NCBI RefSeq assembly: GCF_900112365.1 | Contig: NZ_FOLQ01000001.1 | Coordinates: 496,001 to 560,000 of the forward strand | Direction: 5' to 3' | Length of the DNA: 64,000 nucleotides | Origin: Spirosoma endophyticum | Lineage (GTDB): Bacteria; Bacteroidota; Bacteroidia; Cytophagales; Spirosomataceae | In this document: one piece after another, positions 27,361 to 36,886 of the stretch | Numbering within the stretch: the stretch's first letter is position 1 | Layout of the letters: the number at the start of each line of letters is the position of its first letter | The notes under the pieces: generated by a model | The model's database searches: none | Seen by the model: only the letters and a program-made list of their open reading frames with translations | Told to the model about the DNA's origin: nothing | Position numbers and translations under genes: made by a program

Positions 27361-29562
27361 ATGCAACAGTCTATTTACCAAATGTCTGTACGCCGTCTCT
27401 GGCTTCCAGTCCTGACTTCATTTAGCCTATTTTCTACCTGTGTAACAGCAAGCGGACAGCGTATTACACCCGACTCCACGCGGGAACGCGCCCTCGATCC
27501 GGTGGTCGTGACAGCAACTCGCTACGAAACGCGCAAAGAAGTTATCCCGCAGAAATTGGACATTATCTCCCAGCAGGATATTGCGCTGACACCCGCTTAT
27601 GACCTGACGGATATTGTCAAAAAAACGGCCTCGGTAAACGTCATTCAGTATCCAAGTCTTTCGTCGGGCATCGGCATTCGGGGATTTCGACCACAGTTTT
27701 CGGGCCTGAATCAGCGTACGTTACTCCTGATTAATGGCCGTCCAGCGGGGGCAACCAATTTATCACTCATCAACCTCAACGGCGTCGACCGGATAGAAGT
27801 CCTGAAAGGTCCCGCATCATCTTTGTACGGTTCGCAGGCGATGGGTGGCGTTATTAACATAATAACCCGCCGGTCGAGGGGCGAAACGCGGGGACTTGCT
27901 TTTCTGGAATACGGTAGTTTCAAGACCGTGCAATCGGGTCTGAATGTGGGAGGAAACCTTACCAAAGGACTGGATTATGATCTTTCCTTCGCCTATTTCG
28001 AGCGTGCCGCTGACTACAAAATTGGGAAAGATAACCTGTTGCGGAATGCCTTTGGCTTCACTACGTCCCAACGAAACTACAGCGCGAAACCCGCCGAAAG
28101 GGTTGATGAGACCAAAAGCGATGGGCAAACGCGACCTTTCACGCAGATGCACTACTACTCCGGCGCGCTACGTTTGGGCTATCAGTTGAGCAACAAATGG
28201 CGCGTTGATGTGCGGGGCGAACGCTTCCAGGCACGCGATGTAGAATCGCCGGGCGATATTACGTATGGCTCCACCGAAGCGAGCAGCAAAGACGTTGACC
28301 GGAATACAGGAGAAGCTTTAGTAACGGGCGAACTCGGTAAGCACCGGCCCGGTCTAACCGTTTTTAGGGCCGAAGAAGCGACTAACAATATCACCACCAA
28401 CGTATCAGGAAAACCCACTGTCCCCTACCGTTCGACTCAGACAACAAACGCCTGGCAGGGTATTCAACTCAAAGACGTCTGGCAGCTCGGGCGTCATTCG
28501 CTGATTGTGGGGTACGACTATTTGAACGCGTCTACTCAAAGCCGCCGGTGGATCAACGACACAACCGAACGGGCCCCTACCCAACCTAACTACGCGTTGA
28601 TCTCGTCGGCCTTCTACGCTCAATTGCTCCTGACGGTCAACCGGCTGACTATTCAACCGGGTATTCGCTACGATAACATTACGTTTGACGTAAAAAATAC
28701 GCCCCTGCTTACTACGTATCAGGGCGGCAAAAAAACGAATCCGTTTGTGAGTCCAAGCATTGGGTTAAGCTATCAACTCCTCCAGTCAGTACGCGTCAAA
28801 GGGACGGTTGGTCGGGCGTTCGTGACACCAGATGCCTTCAGCGTGGCGGGTTATTCCGAAACCCGAACGACGGCGGGAAAAATTTCGGTCATTGCGGGGA
28901 ATCCAGATTTAACGAACGAAAGCAGCCTGGGGTGGGATTTGGGGCTGAGTTTCAGCAAACCCCAAACGGGACTTTCGGCGAACGTAACGTACTTCTCAAC
29001 GCACATCAAAAACCGCATTGCCCGCGTGGTCTCGACTGTTAATGAGGTGTTACCCAATAAAGATGTCATCGTGTCGCGGACGAGCTACGTCAATGCCGCC
29101 GACTCCGACATCAGTGGTCTGGAGACAGAAGTAGCTTATGATTTTGGTGCGTTGAAGAACTACCGCTACTCATTGCGGGTGTTTGCCAACGCGACGTCGA
29201 TGTTCAGAGCAACCGAAATTATTGTCGGAACGGATGCCTCGCGTAGTGAGCGTGACATTGCCAACGTAGCGAAGACCAACGTCAATTATGGACTGGAATA
29301 CGATAACCTGAGCTGGTTACGAATGCGCTTATCCGGCCGCTACGTTGGTACCAGAAAAGACACTGATTTTACGGATGTCGCCAGCCCCGAAATCGAATAT
29401 CCAAGCTACATGGTGCTGGACTTTGCTACGTCGTTCAACCTGGCCAAACGACATACCATGACCCTGCAGGTCACTAATTTAACAGACGAAAATTATTACG
29501 AAAAAAGGGGGTATAACCTTCCGGGACGAGCGGTGTCGGTTCGGTATGCGGTGGCATTTTGA
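27361..29562 (+). CDS. BtuB-like TonB-dependent receptor for cobalamin or corrinoids
   Basis: ATG 27361 (MQQSIYQMSVRRL) lies 17 bases after the transporter stop. The 733-residue product has a signal peptide, a TonB-box-like stretch (LDPVVVTATRYET) and a plug with IGIRGFRPQF and VLKGPASSLYGSQAMGGVINII. A barrel ends in VRYAVAF. The plug start VVTATR is typical of BtuB and related receptors. Its position behind a cobalamin riboswitch and a cobalt transporter supports corrinoid import. No BtuF, BtuC or BtuD genes are in the window. Confidence 0.85.
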   Translation: MQQSIYQMSVRRLWLPVLTSFSLFSTCVTASGQRITPDSTRERALDPVVVTATRYETRKEVIPQKLDIISQQDIALTPAYDLTDIVKKTASVNVIQYPSLSSGIGIRGFRPQFSGLNQRTLLLINGRPAGATNLSLINLNGVDRIEVLKGPASSLYGSQAMGGVINIITRRSRGETRGLAFLEYGSFKTVQSGLNVGGNLTKGLDYDLSFAYFERAADYKIGKDNLLRNAFGFTTSQRNYSAKPAERVDETKSDGQTRPFTQMHYYSGALRLGYQLSNKWRVDVRGERFQARDVESPGDITYGSTEASSKDVDRNTGEALVTGELGKHRPGLTVFRAEEATNNITTNVSGKPTVPYRSTQTTNAWQGIQLKDVWQLGRHSLIVGYDYLNASTQSRRWINDTTERAPTQPNYALISSAFYAQLLLTVNRLTIQPGIRYDNITFDVKNTPLLTTYQGGKKTNPFVSPSIGLSYQLLQSVRVKGTVGRAFVTPDAFSVAGYSETRTTAGKISVIAGNPDLTNESSLGWDLGLSFSKPQTGLSANVTYFSTHIKNRIARVVSTVNEVLPNKDVIVSRTSYVNAADSDISGLETEVAYDFGALKNYRYSLRVFANATSMFRATEIIVGTDASRSERDIANVAKTNVNYGLEYDNLSWLRMRLSGRYVGTRKDTDFTDVASPEIEYPSYMVLDFATSFNLAKRHTMTLQVTNLTDENYYEKRGYNLPGRAVSVRYAVAF

Positions 29563-29570
29563 GTTGAGTT

Positions 29571-29693
29571 TACCCCACCCCAACCCCTCCCCTTGAACTA
29601 AGGGGAGGGGCTACTAATAAGAGAAGGAGCTACTAACACTACGAGGTCTCACCCCTCCCCTGTTTTTCAGGGGAGGGGCCGGTGGTGGGGTAA
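29571..29693. repeat. Intergenic palindromic repeat, CCCCTCCCC family (copy 2)
   Basis: The outer ends TACCCCACCCC and GGTGGTGGGGTA pair, with two inner hairpins (CCCCTCCCC/GGGGAGGGG around TTGAACTAA and around TGTTTTTCA). It matches the element at 5651-5758 in arm sequence and layout. It lies between the convergent receptor and peroxidase genes and may end both transcripts. Confidence 0.85.
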
Positions 29694-29702
29694 ATTTCTC
29701 GA

Positions 29703-31580
29703 TCAATACCTCCCGCCCAGTCTCCTGGCGTTCAGTTCTGGGTTTCCTTCAATAGCGGGCAACTGGCTGGGACGTTGTGTGAGGCCCGTTGTGTCGGTTA
29801 GGGACTTCATGAAGGCAACCAGTGCTTTTTGCTCTTTCAGGGTCAGATTCAGCGGATCTTCAGCCAACGTTTGCCCTTCTACGGCAATGCCGATTCCAAT
29901 ACCACCACCCCGATTGTAGAAATCAACCACCTGATCCAGCGTTTTGTACGCACCATTGTGCATATACGGACCCGTCAGGCCAGCGTTACGAACGGTGGGT
30001 GTTTTGAAGGCAAACCGGTGAATATTTTTTTGATACGTATTAAATTTCCCCTCATCCTTATCAATTCGAGCGCGTCGTTTTTTTGGTCGCCGGGGCACGC
30101 CGATAATTTCACTATCCATTTTCTTATCGTAAATGGGCGGCACAAAGCCGTTATAAACCGGAAAGAAATGGCAGGTGGCACAACGGGCTTTGCCTAGAAA
30201 CAGGTTAAACCCATTCCGTTCATCCTCCGATAGTGCTGCCGGTTCTCCACGCAAATATTGGTCAGGACGAGCGTTCAGGCTGGTGAGGCTGCGGATATAG
30301 CTCGCCAGTGCATTGCGCAGATTGGGGGCGGTAAGTCCCGAAGAAAAGGCTTCGCTGAACATTTTTTTGTACTCGCTGCTGGAGGCCAGCTTTTTGACTG
30401 CCGAATCGGGTGACGTACGCATTTCGTGAATATTATTCAGCACGTCGTGCGCCTGATCTTCGAGAAAAAACACGCGTGAGTCGTAGAACTGAACATTTTG
30501 CAAGCCCGCATTTAACAGGGTTGGCGCATTACGTATCACTGATTTACGACTACCAAACGCCCGGCTTTTCGGTCGCCCATCGGTGAACGCCCGCTCGGGC
30601 TGGTGGCAGGACGCGCAACTACGCGCGTTGTTTCCCGACAACAGCGGATCAAAAAACAGTACTTTCCCCAACGCAACTTTTTGGGGCGTACTAACAAAAT
30701 CACCAAAGTTGATCAAATAATCGGGGCGAAACGCGCCTGAATCGGACAGCGTTGCTACGTTCGGCGAGAGGAAGCGGGCGTTGCTGATGGTGCGAATACC
30801 CAGTTCCAGACGCGCCTGTTTTAACGATCGGCAGAGTGGATACAGCTTATCTCTTACAAATGCAACTCGGTCGAAGTTATCAAAGCCGGGAGCCTGCTCA
30901 ATGGCCTGAATGGTTTCTGCCCATCGCTGCTCTAGTTGATTACCAAGCGGTTGCGTTAACCGCATTGCGTAGGGCCGGAACGTATCATGAAGCTTCCTGA
31001 GCGATACGACCGCTTCGGGTAAGCCGGTACGGGCAGCGGGCGCATCATAGCCCGTGATGCCCAGAGCTACTATCCTGAACAGTTGCTGGCGAATGGCTTC
31101 TACGACGTCCGTATCATTTATGAGATCGGCCGGTATACCCTGCTCCAACCGGGATGAGTACGCCATCAAAACAGTCAGTTCGCGGGTTAACTCCGCCTTT
31201 TGTTTGGGGGCATATGTGGGGAACAGATAGGGCTCTACAACTTGCAGTCCCGTAGGCAGAATAGGCGTCTGACCCGGCTCATATTCCTCCACCTCCACTA
31301 CCGGCGGCCCATTCACGTGACTGGCCAGAAACGGCTGGTAGTATTCCAGCAACCATTCGATACGTTTGTAATCCTGGCGGCTTCGCACAAAAGCGGCTCT
31401 GAGCGAATCGGCGGGTGCATCCGCCAGTACGTAAGCAGCCAATTGCTGCACCTGCTGATGAAAGCGTGTTTTATCAGCCAGGAATTGACGGTACACGGCC
31501 TTACTATCGGACGGGAAATCCTTTGGCAGAAAGGCCGCAATGGACACTACCATGAAACATAAACCCAGTAACCGATACAT
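29703..31580 (-). CDS. Di-heme cytochrome c peroxidase with N-terminal helical domain
   Basis: This 625-residue exported protein has two parts. Residues 20-240 form an all-helical region with EWLLEYYQPFLASHVNGPP, seen at the N-terminus of Bacteroidota peroxidases of this length and distantly imelysin-like. Residues 270-610 are a MauG/CcpA-type di-heme domain. Its heme c motifs are CASCHQPERAFTDG and CATCHFFPVYNGF. The family reduces hydrogen peroxide, or oxidises other partners, in the periplasm. The N-terminal domain may tie it to metal or iron handling; that is inference. It is monocistronic, flanked by palindromes. Confidence 0.9.
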   Translation of the reverse strand: MYRLLGLCFMVVSIAAFLPKDFPSDSKAVYRQFLADKTRFHQQVQQLAAYVLADAPADSLRAAFVRSRQDYKRIEWLLEYYQPFLASHVNGPPVVEVEEYEPGQTPILPTGLQVVEPYLFPTYAPKQKAELTRELTVLMAYSSRLEQGIPADLINDTDVVEAIRQQLFRIVALGITGYDAPAARTGLPEAVVSLRKLHDTFRPYAMRLTQPLGNQLEQRWAETIQAIEQAPGFDNFDRVAFVRDKLYPLCRSLKQARLELGIRTISNARFLSPNVATLSDSGAFRPDYLINFGDFVSTPQKVALGKVLFFDPLLSGNNARSCASCHQPERAFTDGRPKSRAFGSRKSVIRNAPTLLNAGLQNVQFYDSRVFFLEDQAHDVLNNIHEMRTSPDSAVKKLASSSEYKKMFSEAFSSGLTAPNLRNALASYIRSLTSLNARPDQYLRGEPAALSEDERNGFNLFLGKARCATCHFFPVYNGFVPPIYDKKMDSEIIGVPRRPKKRRARIDKDEGKFNTYQKNIHRFAFKTPTVRNAGLTGPYMHNGAYKTLDQVVDFYNRGGGIGIGIAVEGQTLAEDPLNLTLKEQKALVAFMKSLTDTTGLTQRPSQLPAIEGNPELNARRLGGRY

Positions 31581-31594
31581 TGGTAAGTATGAAA

Positions 31595-31667
31595 TAGTAG
31601 CCTGGACGGCTACGTCCGGGGTGAAGCCAGGTGTTGTTTACCCAAACGTGGCCGTCCAGGCTACTAA
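31595..31667. repeat. Palindrome between the peroxidase and methyltransferase genes
   Basis: AGTAGCCTGGACGGCTACGT pairs with ACGTGGCCGTCCAGGCTACT at one mismatch. The arms lie at both ends of this 73-base element, which fills the whole gap upstream of the peroxidase gene and reaches the end of the methyltransferase gene. Confidence 0.85.
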
Positions 31668-31670
31668 ACT

Positions 31671-32435
31671 TTATTGAGTGACCCGTCGAATGTTATCCAG
31701 CAATATGGCCGTTGCGATACCCACATTCAGCGATTCGGCGTCCCCGTACCGAGGGATCGTGACACGCTGGGTAACATACTGCGCTGTATCTGGCCGGATT
31801 CCATTCGACTCATTGCCCATGACCAGATAACCCGATTTGCTGAACGCCAGTGTATGCACGTCTTCGCCATCTAAAAAAGCGCCATACACGGCTAATTTAC
31901 CGACCGGCTCATCGTTGGATTGCTTCAAGACGTCTGCTACGTTGCCATACCACCAGTTCACCCGCGTGAACGAGCCTTTGCTGGCCGAAATAACTTTGGG
32001 ATTGTAGACGTCGGCGGTGGTTTCGGAACAGAGAATTTTTCGTACGCCATACCAGTCGGCAATGCGCAGGATGGTACCCAGGTTACCGGGGTCACGGATA
32101 TCGTCTAAAATCAGCGCAATCTCGTTAGGGGCGGCCAATAGTGGACGGTTCTCTTTCGTTTTAACAACGGCCAGGGCAGCGTTGTTACTTTCGAGCGTCC
32201 CGGCCCGCTCCAGTTCAGCAATCGATACGATTTCGACCGGTGTTCGTTGGCGTTCTGTTAAGTGAACGTTTTCTTTGTAGAACGCTTCGGTTGCAATGAC
32301 TAGTTCGGTCTGAAAATCGGATTGTAGCACCTCTTGCACGCTCTTGGCGCCTTCGACCAAAAATGTGCCGTGTTGCTGTCTGAATTTTTTCTGATGCAGC
32401 GACTGAATATATTTAAGTTGATTTTTGGAAAGCAT
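31671..32435 (-). CDS. TrmH/SpoU-family RNA 2'-O-methyltransferase
   Basis: The start is ATG 32435 (MLSKNQLKYIQSL), giving 254 residues; an upstream in-frame ATG lies in the repeat within the opposite gene. The N-terminal substrate-binding domain (HQKKFRQQHGTFLVEGAKSV) precedes the SPOUT knot domain. That domain has LILDDIRDPGNLGTILRIADWYG, LVMGNESNGI and SLNVGIATAILL, the three signature motifs. It methylates a ribose in rRNA or tRNA using SAM. Its start codon overlaps, head to head, the likely start codon of the TamL-like gene. Confidence 0.92.
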   Translation of the reverse strand: MLSKNQLKYIQSLHQKKFRQQHGTFLVEGAKSVQEVLQSDFQTELVIATEAFYKENVHLTERQRTPVEIVSIAELERAGTLESNNAALAVVKTKENRPLLAAPNEIALILDDIRDPGNLGTILRIADWYGVRKILCSETTADVYNPKVISASKGSFTRVNWWYGNVADVLKQSNDEPVGKLAVYGAFLDGEDVHTLAFSKSGYLVMGNESNGIRPDTAQYVTQRVTIPRYGDAESLNVGIATAILLDNIRRVTQ

Positions 32436-35097
32436 GAAAAAGATGTATGATGTCAAATATATGATGTATGATCGGCTCCAGAGCTATACATCTTACACCA
32501 TACATCATATATCGAGAATAAGCCTTTTCCTGATAGTTACCTCCCTATCCGGCTGTCTGAGTTCCAAGCAATTAGGCAACAACGTCTATTTACTGACGTC
32601 CCAAACGGTGCGGGGCAACAAGAAGATCTCTACGGAGTCGCTGGAGAGCCTTATTCCCCAAAAACCCAATCGCCGGATTCTGGCCCTGCCCATCACCCCT
32701 CCGCTCTGGTTTTACCAATTGGGATTGCGCAAGTATAATCACGAAGCCGCCGTGCGTGAGTTTCAGGCCAAAACTAACGAATTTGAGCAGCAAAGCCAGC
32801 AACTAGCGAATCAGCCAGACGCCCTTAAGAAGTTAAACCGACAATATGGACGGCAGTTAAAGCGCCTTCGTGTAAAGGCAGAAGAAGGCAACTGGATCAT
32901 GCGTAGCCTTGGCGAGCCGCCCTCCTATTTTGCCGAAGCCGATGCAAAGGCCAATGCCGCCAAAATGCAGAAATATCTGTCGGACAAGGGGTTCTTTAAT
33001 GCAAAAGCCACGTATAAGCTCGATACGTTACGTCGACGGCAGATCCGGGTCAATTACCTGGTGGCGGAGAATGAAGGGTTTTTCCTGCGGAATATTGTTT
33101 ATAACATCGCCGATCCGCGCGTTGATTCCATCGTCCGTAAATCGTTTGATAAGTCTCGGCTTAAGGTGGGTGAACGATTTGATTTCGATAATATGTCGGG
33201 CGAGCGGATTCGGATTGAGTCGTTGCTACGTGATCAGGGATATTATGCCTTTTCCCGTCAATACATCCGGGCGACCGACGTCGATACGGTTCGGCGGGGA
33301 AATGACCGCCGGTTCCGCGATGGGCTCGAACCGGGCGACTCCACCCGGCGCAATGTCGATGTGGCCTTGCAGATTGTGAATCCTCCGGGCAAGTCCGCTC
33401 ACCCAATTTACCATTTTGGCGAGGTAGACGTACGTATTAGCCCCGATGCGACTCAACCTATTGTGGCTGGGGTTAGTCTGGATACGGTCAAACGCAATGG
33501 TATTACGTATCTGCTGGGTGGGCGCGATATTTCTGTCCGGCTACTGGATGCCAAAATTCAGGTCAGGCCAAATTATTTATATAGCCAGACCGATTATCGC
33601 GATACGCAACGGCAATTATTCGTCTTGAACCAATTCAAGTTCGTTAACCTCAATTTCGTTGATACCACGAACCGTCTATTGCGAACGCTTATTACGGCAA
33701 CTCCTTTAGACAAATACGAAGCGACAGCGGAAGGGGGCGCTACGGGTCTGTTGTACCAGGGAAAAGGGTTTCCCGGTGGATTCGGCAGTTTGATTTTCCG
33801 GGTGCGTAATCTGTTCGGCGGCCTGGAAACGCTGGAAACCTCCGTCCGCTACGGTTTAGAGGCCCAAACCGGATTTGTACCAGACCCCAATAGCAATCGG
33901 GCGGTTTATACATCGCAGGAACTGGGGATCAGCAGTTCGCTTATTTTTCCACAGATTTTATTTCCGGGACCTATCCGATTTAAGTTCAACCGATACGCCC
34001 CCCGCACACAGATAAGTTTAAGTTATAACAATACGTATCGGCCCGATTTCAAACGCTCGCTTTTGCGAGCAAGTATGGCTTATAACTGGCAAACAACAGC
34101 CGCCAAACAATTCAGCTTCCTGATTGCGGATATTAATCTGATTAATGCAAATCCAGGTACTAATGAGGTAATTAGTAATGCATTTCAGGCACAGTTGGAT
34201 TCATTAAGAAATCAGGGAAGCACCGTCTATTTGAGTTTTCGGCGGTCACTTAGTTCAAGCTTTAGTTTCGCTTATACGTACAACACGAATACGCCAGGCC
34301 AAAATCGTCGCGCTAATTTCCTCCGTGCGGTTGTTGAGTCGGGTGGTACGACTCTGAATTTTTTTACCGATGCGCAGCTACGTAATCTTTTCAATACGAC
34401 TGACACCACTGGTTTACAGTTCTATAAGTTTCTTCGTGTCAACGTCGATTACCGGCATTACATTCCGCTCCGTTCCCGCACTACGCTGGCGTTTCGGTTC
34501 AACACAGGGTTAGTTTATGGATACGGCTCCAACAGAACCGCCCCCTATGAAAAATTATTTTTCGCTGGTGGAAGCAACAGCATTCGGGCCTGGTTACCCC
34601 GGCGGTTAGGTCCCGGTTCCGAATGGCCACAAAAGCTTGATGACCAGCCTGTCTACAATCCTAAATATCCTGGCCAAAAACAATTAAACTACGCAATTGA
34701 GAAACCGGGTGACATGATTATCGAAGGCTCTGCGGAACTACGTGGCCGCCTGTTTCACCTCGGGGCCGATGTAAATGGGGCTATTTTCATCGATGCGGGC
34801 AACGTCTGGACACTAACCAATAACATCAATCGTCCTGGTACGGTCTTTAAGTTCGATACGTTCTTTCCGCAGATCGCCGTCGGCACCGGTGTTGGCTTAC
34901 GATTTGATTTCTCATTTTTCGTTATCCGTTTCGATGGAGGCATTAAAGTTTGGGACCCCGCACGGCGCATCCCGGACAATAATAAACCAGATGGCATTGA
35001 CGATCAACGTTTCATTTTACCCAAATTCTCGTTCAACAGGTTGTCAAGTGGCCCTAATCCACTGGTAATCAATTTCGGGATTGGCTACCCTTTCTAA
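32434..35097 (+). CDS. tamL: TamL-like outer membrane lipoprotein of the BamA/TamA superfamily
   Basis: The mature protein starts at the cysteine of the lipobox TSLSGC, near residue 41, after the hydrophobic core ISLFLIVTSL. POTRA-like segments follow (residues about 70-420), then a C-terminal beta-barrel ending in NFGIGYPF, the usual terminal aromatic. Lipidated BamA-like proteins of this layout in Bacteroidota are called TamL and help place proteins or lipids in the outer membrane. The sequence upstream of the signal core is encoded by a palindromic repeat (32440-32515). ATGs at 32434, 32443, 32461 and 32464 are all possible starts. The 32434 codon overlaps the ATG of the divergent methyltransferase. 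Confidence 0.82.
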   Translation: MKKMYDVKYMMYDRLQSYTSYTIHHISRISLFLIVTSLSGCLSSKQLGNNVYLLTSQTVRGNKKISTESLESLIPQKPNRRILALPITPPLWFYQLGLRKYNHEAAVREFQAKTNEFEQQSQQLANQPDALKKLNRQYGRQLKRLRVKAEEGNWIMRSLGEPPSYFAEADAKANAAKMQKYLSDKGFFNAKATYKLDTLRRRQIRVNYLVAENEGFFLRNIVYNIADPRVDSIVRKSFDKSRLKVGERFDFDNMSGERIRIESLLRDQGYYAFSRQYIRATDVDTVRRGNDRRFRDGLEPGDSTRRNVDVALQIVNPPGKSAHPIYHFGEVDVRISPDATQPIVAGVSLDTVKRNGITYLLGGRDISVRLLDAKIQVRPNYLYSQTDYRDTQRQLFVLNQFKFVNLNFVDTTNRLLRTLITATPLDKYEATAEGGATGLLYQGKGFPGGFGSLIFRVRNLFGGLETLETSVRYGLEAQTGFVPDPNSNRAVYTSQELGISSSLIFPQILFPGPIRFKFNRYAPRTQISLSYNNTYRPDFKRSLLRASMAYNWQTTAAKQFSFLIADINLINANPGTNEVISNAFQAQLDSLRNQGSTVYLSFRRSLSSSFSFAYTYNTNTPGQNRRANFLRAVVESGGTTLNFFTDAQLRNLFNTTDTTGLQFYKFLRVNVDYRHYIPLRSRTTLAFRFNTGLVYGYGSNRTAPYEKLFFAGGSNSIRAWLPRRLGPGSEWPQKLDDQPVYNPKYPGQKQLNYAIEKPGDMIIEGSAELRGRLFHLGADVNGAIFIDAGNVWTLTNNINRPGTVFKFDTFFPQIAVGTGVGLRFDFSFFVIRFDGGIKVWDPARRIPDNNKPDGIDDQRFILPKFSFNRLSSGPNPLVINFGIGYPF
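32440..32515. repeat. Palindromic repeat (ATGTATGA type) at the 5' end of the TamL-like gene
   Basis: ATATATGATGTATG (32457-32470) pairs with CATACATCATATAT near 32499-32512, with further AGATGTATGA/TACATCTTA pairing outside and inside. It supplies all candidate start codons after 32434 and the first 15-25 codons before the signal peptide core. Confidence 0.75.
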
Positions 35098-35274
35098 AAC
35101 GTATTGGGGTTGTTTACGCTGGCCTACTCATCTCCTCAATTGAAAGCCATATTCGCCTAGTAAGCAAAAGTTAAGTCTAGCAACTTACCGTAGATTCATT
35201 TGAGACGAATAGTGGCGCAAGTTGTTTTTCATAAGCCCCTCAAAACTCTCTTAAGAGAAATTAACGCACAGATC
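35098..35274. other. Intergenic region upstream of miaB, nothing recognised
   Basis: Non-coding between the TamL-like gene stop and the palindrome at 35275. No RNA, terminator with U-run or ORF was recognised here. Confidence 0.4.
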
Positions 35275-35289
35275 CTGCCAAAATGACAG
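35275..35289. promoter_or_regulatory. Imperfect palindrome CTGCCAAAATGACAG upstream of miaB
   Basis: The half-sites CTGCCA and TGACAG are inverted repeats with one mismatch. A related 15-mer, CTGAAAATTTGACAG, lies upstream of groES at 41220-41234, sharing 11 of 15 bases. Possibly the same regulator or an upstream promoter element binds both. Confidence 0.4.
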
Positions 35290-35309
35290 CACAATCGGGG
35301 CTTTCTTCG

Positions 35310-35317
35310 TAATTTTG
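35310..35317 (+). promoter_or_regulatory. -7 box candidate for miaB
   Basis: TAATTTTG fits TAnnTTTG, 75 bases before the miaB start and just before the palindrome at 35326. Confidence 0.45.
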
Positions 35318-35325
35318 CAAAAAAG

Positions 35326-35388
35326 AGTCGATAGCCATCAGTCAATGATCGATAGCTACTGACGACTATTGACCGACGACCATCGACT
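35326..35388. repeat. Palindromic repeat, AGTCGTCAGT family (copy 1)
   Basis: AGTCGATAGCCATCAGTCAAT and ATTGACCGACGACCATCGACT are imperfect inverted arms. It would lie in the miaB 5' leader. Related elements occur at 53671-53730 and 56588-56663. Confidence 0.7.
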
Positions 35389-35392
35389 TATT

Positions 35393-36883
35393 ATGACGCT
35401 CATCCCCGAACTGACCATACTGCAAGCTGCTGATAAGGAGCACATTGACCTGCCGCGTACGCTGGAAGATGAATTGGCCATTGGCAAAAAACGATTATAC
35501 ATAGAAAGTTACGGCTGCCAGATGAACTTCGCCGATAGTGAGATTGTGGCAGCCGTCATGCGTAACGCTGGTTATGCAACCACCTCAACGGCTGAGGACG
35601 CGGATGTCATTTTCCTGAACACCTGCGCCATCCGCGACAATGCCGAACAAAAAGTCCGTCATCGGTTAAAACACCTTACCGGTCTAAAACGGCAAAAACC
35701 CGAACTGCTGGTCGGTATGCTGGGGTGTATGGCCGAGCGTCTGAAAACCAAGTTACTGGAGGAAGAAAAAGTGGTCGACATCGTGGCGGGTCCCGATGCC
35801 TACCGGGATATTCCCAAACTGGTTGAAGAAGCCGAGTCAGGACAAAAAGCGGTCAACGTATTTCTGTCGCGCGAAGAAACTTACGCCGACATCTCCCCTA
35901 TTCGACTAAATTCCAACGGTGTAACGGCTTTCGTATCGATCATGCGCGGTTGCGACAACATGTGCAGTTTTTGTGTTGTACCCTTTACGCGGGGCCGGGA
36001 ACGTAGCAGAGATCCCTACTCCATCGTTCGTGAAGCACAGGATCTCTTCGATCGGGGTTATCGAGAAGTGACACTGCTTGGTCAGAATGTGGATAGTTAC
36101 AAATGGAATGATGAATTAGGAATGATGAATCGGTCCGCCGATGCGGGTAAATTGATTGGCAGTCAGACTGTTTCATCATCCATCACTCATCATTCATCAT
36201 TAAGTTTCGCAGGCCTTCTCGAAATGGTGGCGCGTATCCATCCTGAGCTGCGGGTGCGGTTTTCGACCTCCCATCCCAAGGATATTACGGACGACGTATT
36301 GTACACGATGGCTCGTTATGACAACATCTGCAACTACATCCACCTGCCCGCCCAAAGCGGCAACAGCCGGGTCCTGAAGTTAATGAACCGGACGTATGAC
36401 CGGCCCTGGTATATCGAGAAAATCAACAGCATCCGCCGGATTCTGGGTGACGACTGCGGTATCTCAACCGACATGATTTCAGGCTTTTGCAGCGAGACCG
36501 AAGCCGAACATCAGGAGTCGTTGACACTTATGGATTTCGTACAGTATGACTATGCCTACATGTTCGCCTATTCAGAACGCCCCGGTACGCTGGCAGCAAA
36601 AAAATACCCCGACGATATTCCGGAAGACGTTAAGAAACGGCGATTGAGTGAAATCATCGCCCGACAACTGGAGCATTCCGCCAAACGTAACCAGCGCCAT
36701 ATCGGGCAAGTGCAGCGGGTACTTATTGAAGGTCCGTCCAAACGTTCCGACGATTTCCTGTGCGGCCGGAATGACCAGAATAAGATGGTTGTCTTCCCGA
36801 AAGGCGATCTCCAGAAAGGCCAGTATGTCAACGTATTAGTAACCGAATGTACATCGGCAACGTTGCGCGGGGACGTAGTTTAG
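35393..36883 (+). CDS. miaB: tRNA-2-methylthio-N6-isopentenyladenosine synthase with in-frame repeat insertion
   Basis: ATG 35393 ([10 protein letters not shown]) is preferred to TTG 35369, which lies in the repeat. The 496 residues exceed the family's usual 440-470. The MTTase domain has [21 protein letters not shown] and GCMAER, whose cysteines bind the auxiliary cluster. The radical SAM motif is CDNMCSFC in [17 protein letters not shown], and a TRAM domain ends the protein. It adds a methylthio group to i6A37 of tRNA. About 34 residues after QNVDSYKW (from NDELGMMN to ITHHSSLS) are encoded by a palindromic repeat at 36102-36202, in a loop before [10 protein letters not shown]. Confidence 0.95.
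   Translation: MTLIPELTILQAADKEHIDLPRTLEDELAIGKKRLYIESYGCQMNFADSEIVAAVMRNAGYATTSTAEDADVIFLNTCAIRDNAEQKVRHRLKHLTGLKRQKPELLVGMLGCMAERLKTKLLEEEKVVDIVAGPDAYRDIPKLVEEAESGQKAVNVFLSREETYADISPIRLNSNGVTAFVSIMRGCDNMCSFCVVPFTRGRERSRDPYSIVREAQDLFDRGYREVTLLGQNVDSYKWNDELGMMNRSADAGKLIGSQTVSSSITHHSSLSFAGLLEMVARIHPELRVRFSTSHPKDITDDVLYTMARYDNICNYIHLPAQSGNSRVLKLMNRTYDRPWYIEKINSIRRILGDDCGISTDMISGFCSETEAEHQESLTLMDFVQYDYAYMFAYSERPGTLAAKKYPDDIPEDVKKRRLSEIIARQLEHSAKRNQRHIGQVQRVLIEGPSKRSDDFLCGRNDQNKMVVFPKGDLQKGQYVNVLVTECTSATLRGDVV
36102..36202. repeat. ATGATGAAT-family palindrome inserted inside miaB
   Basis: Left arm 36102-36130 is rich in GGAATGATGAAT; right arm 36173-36202 reads TCATCATCCATCACTCATC and more. The loop contains CGGTCCGCCGATGCGG (36131-36146), identical to part of the palindrome at 18104-18213. 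The insertion keeps the miaB frame open in the coding direction. Confidence 0.85.
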
Positions 36884-36886
36884 CGT

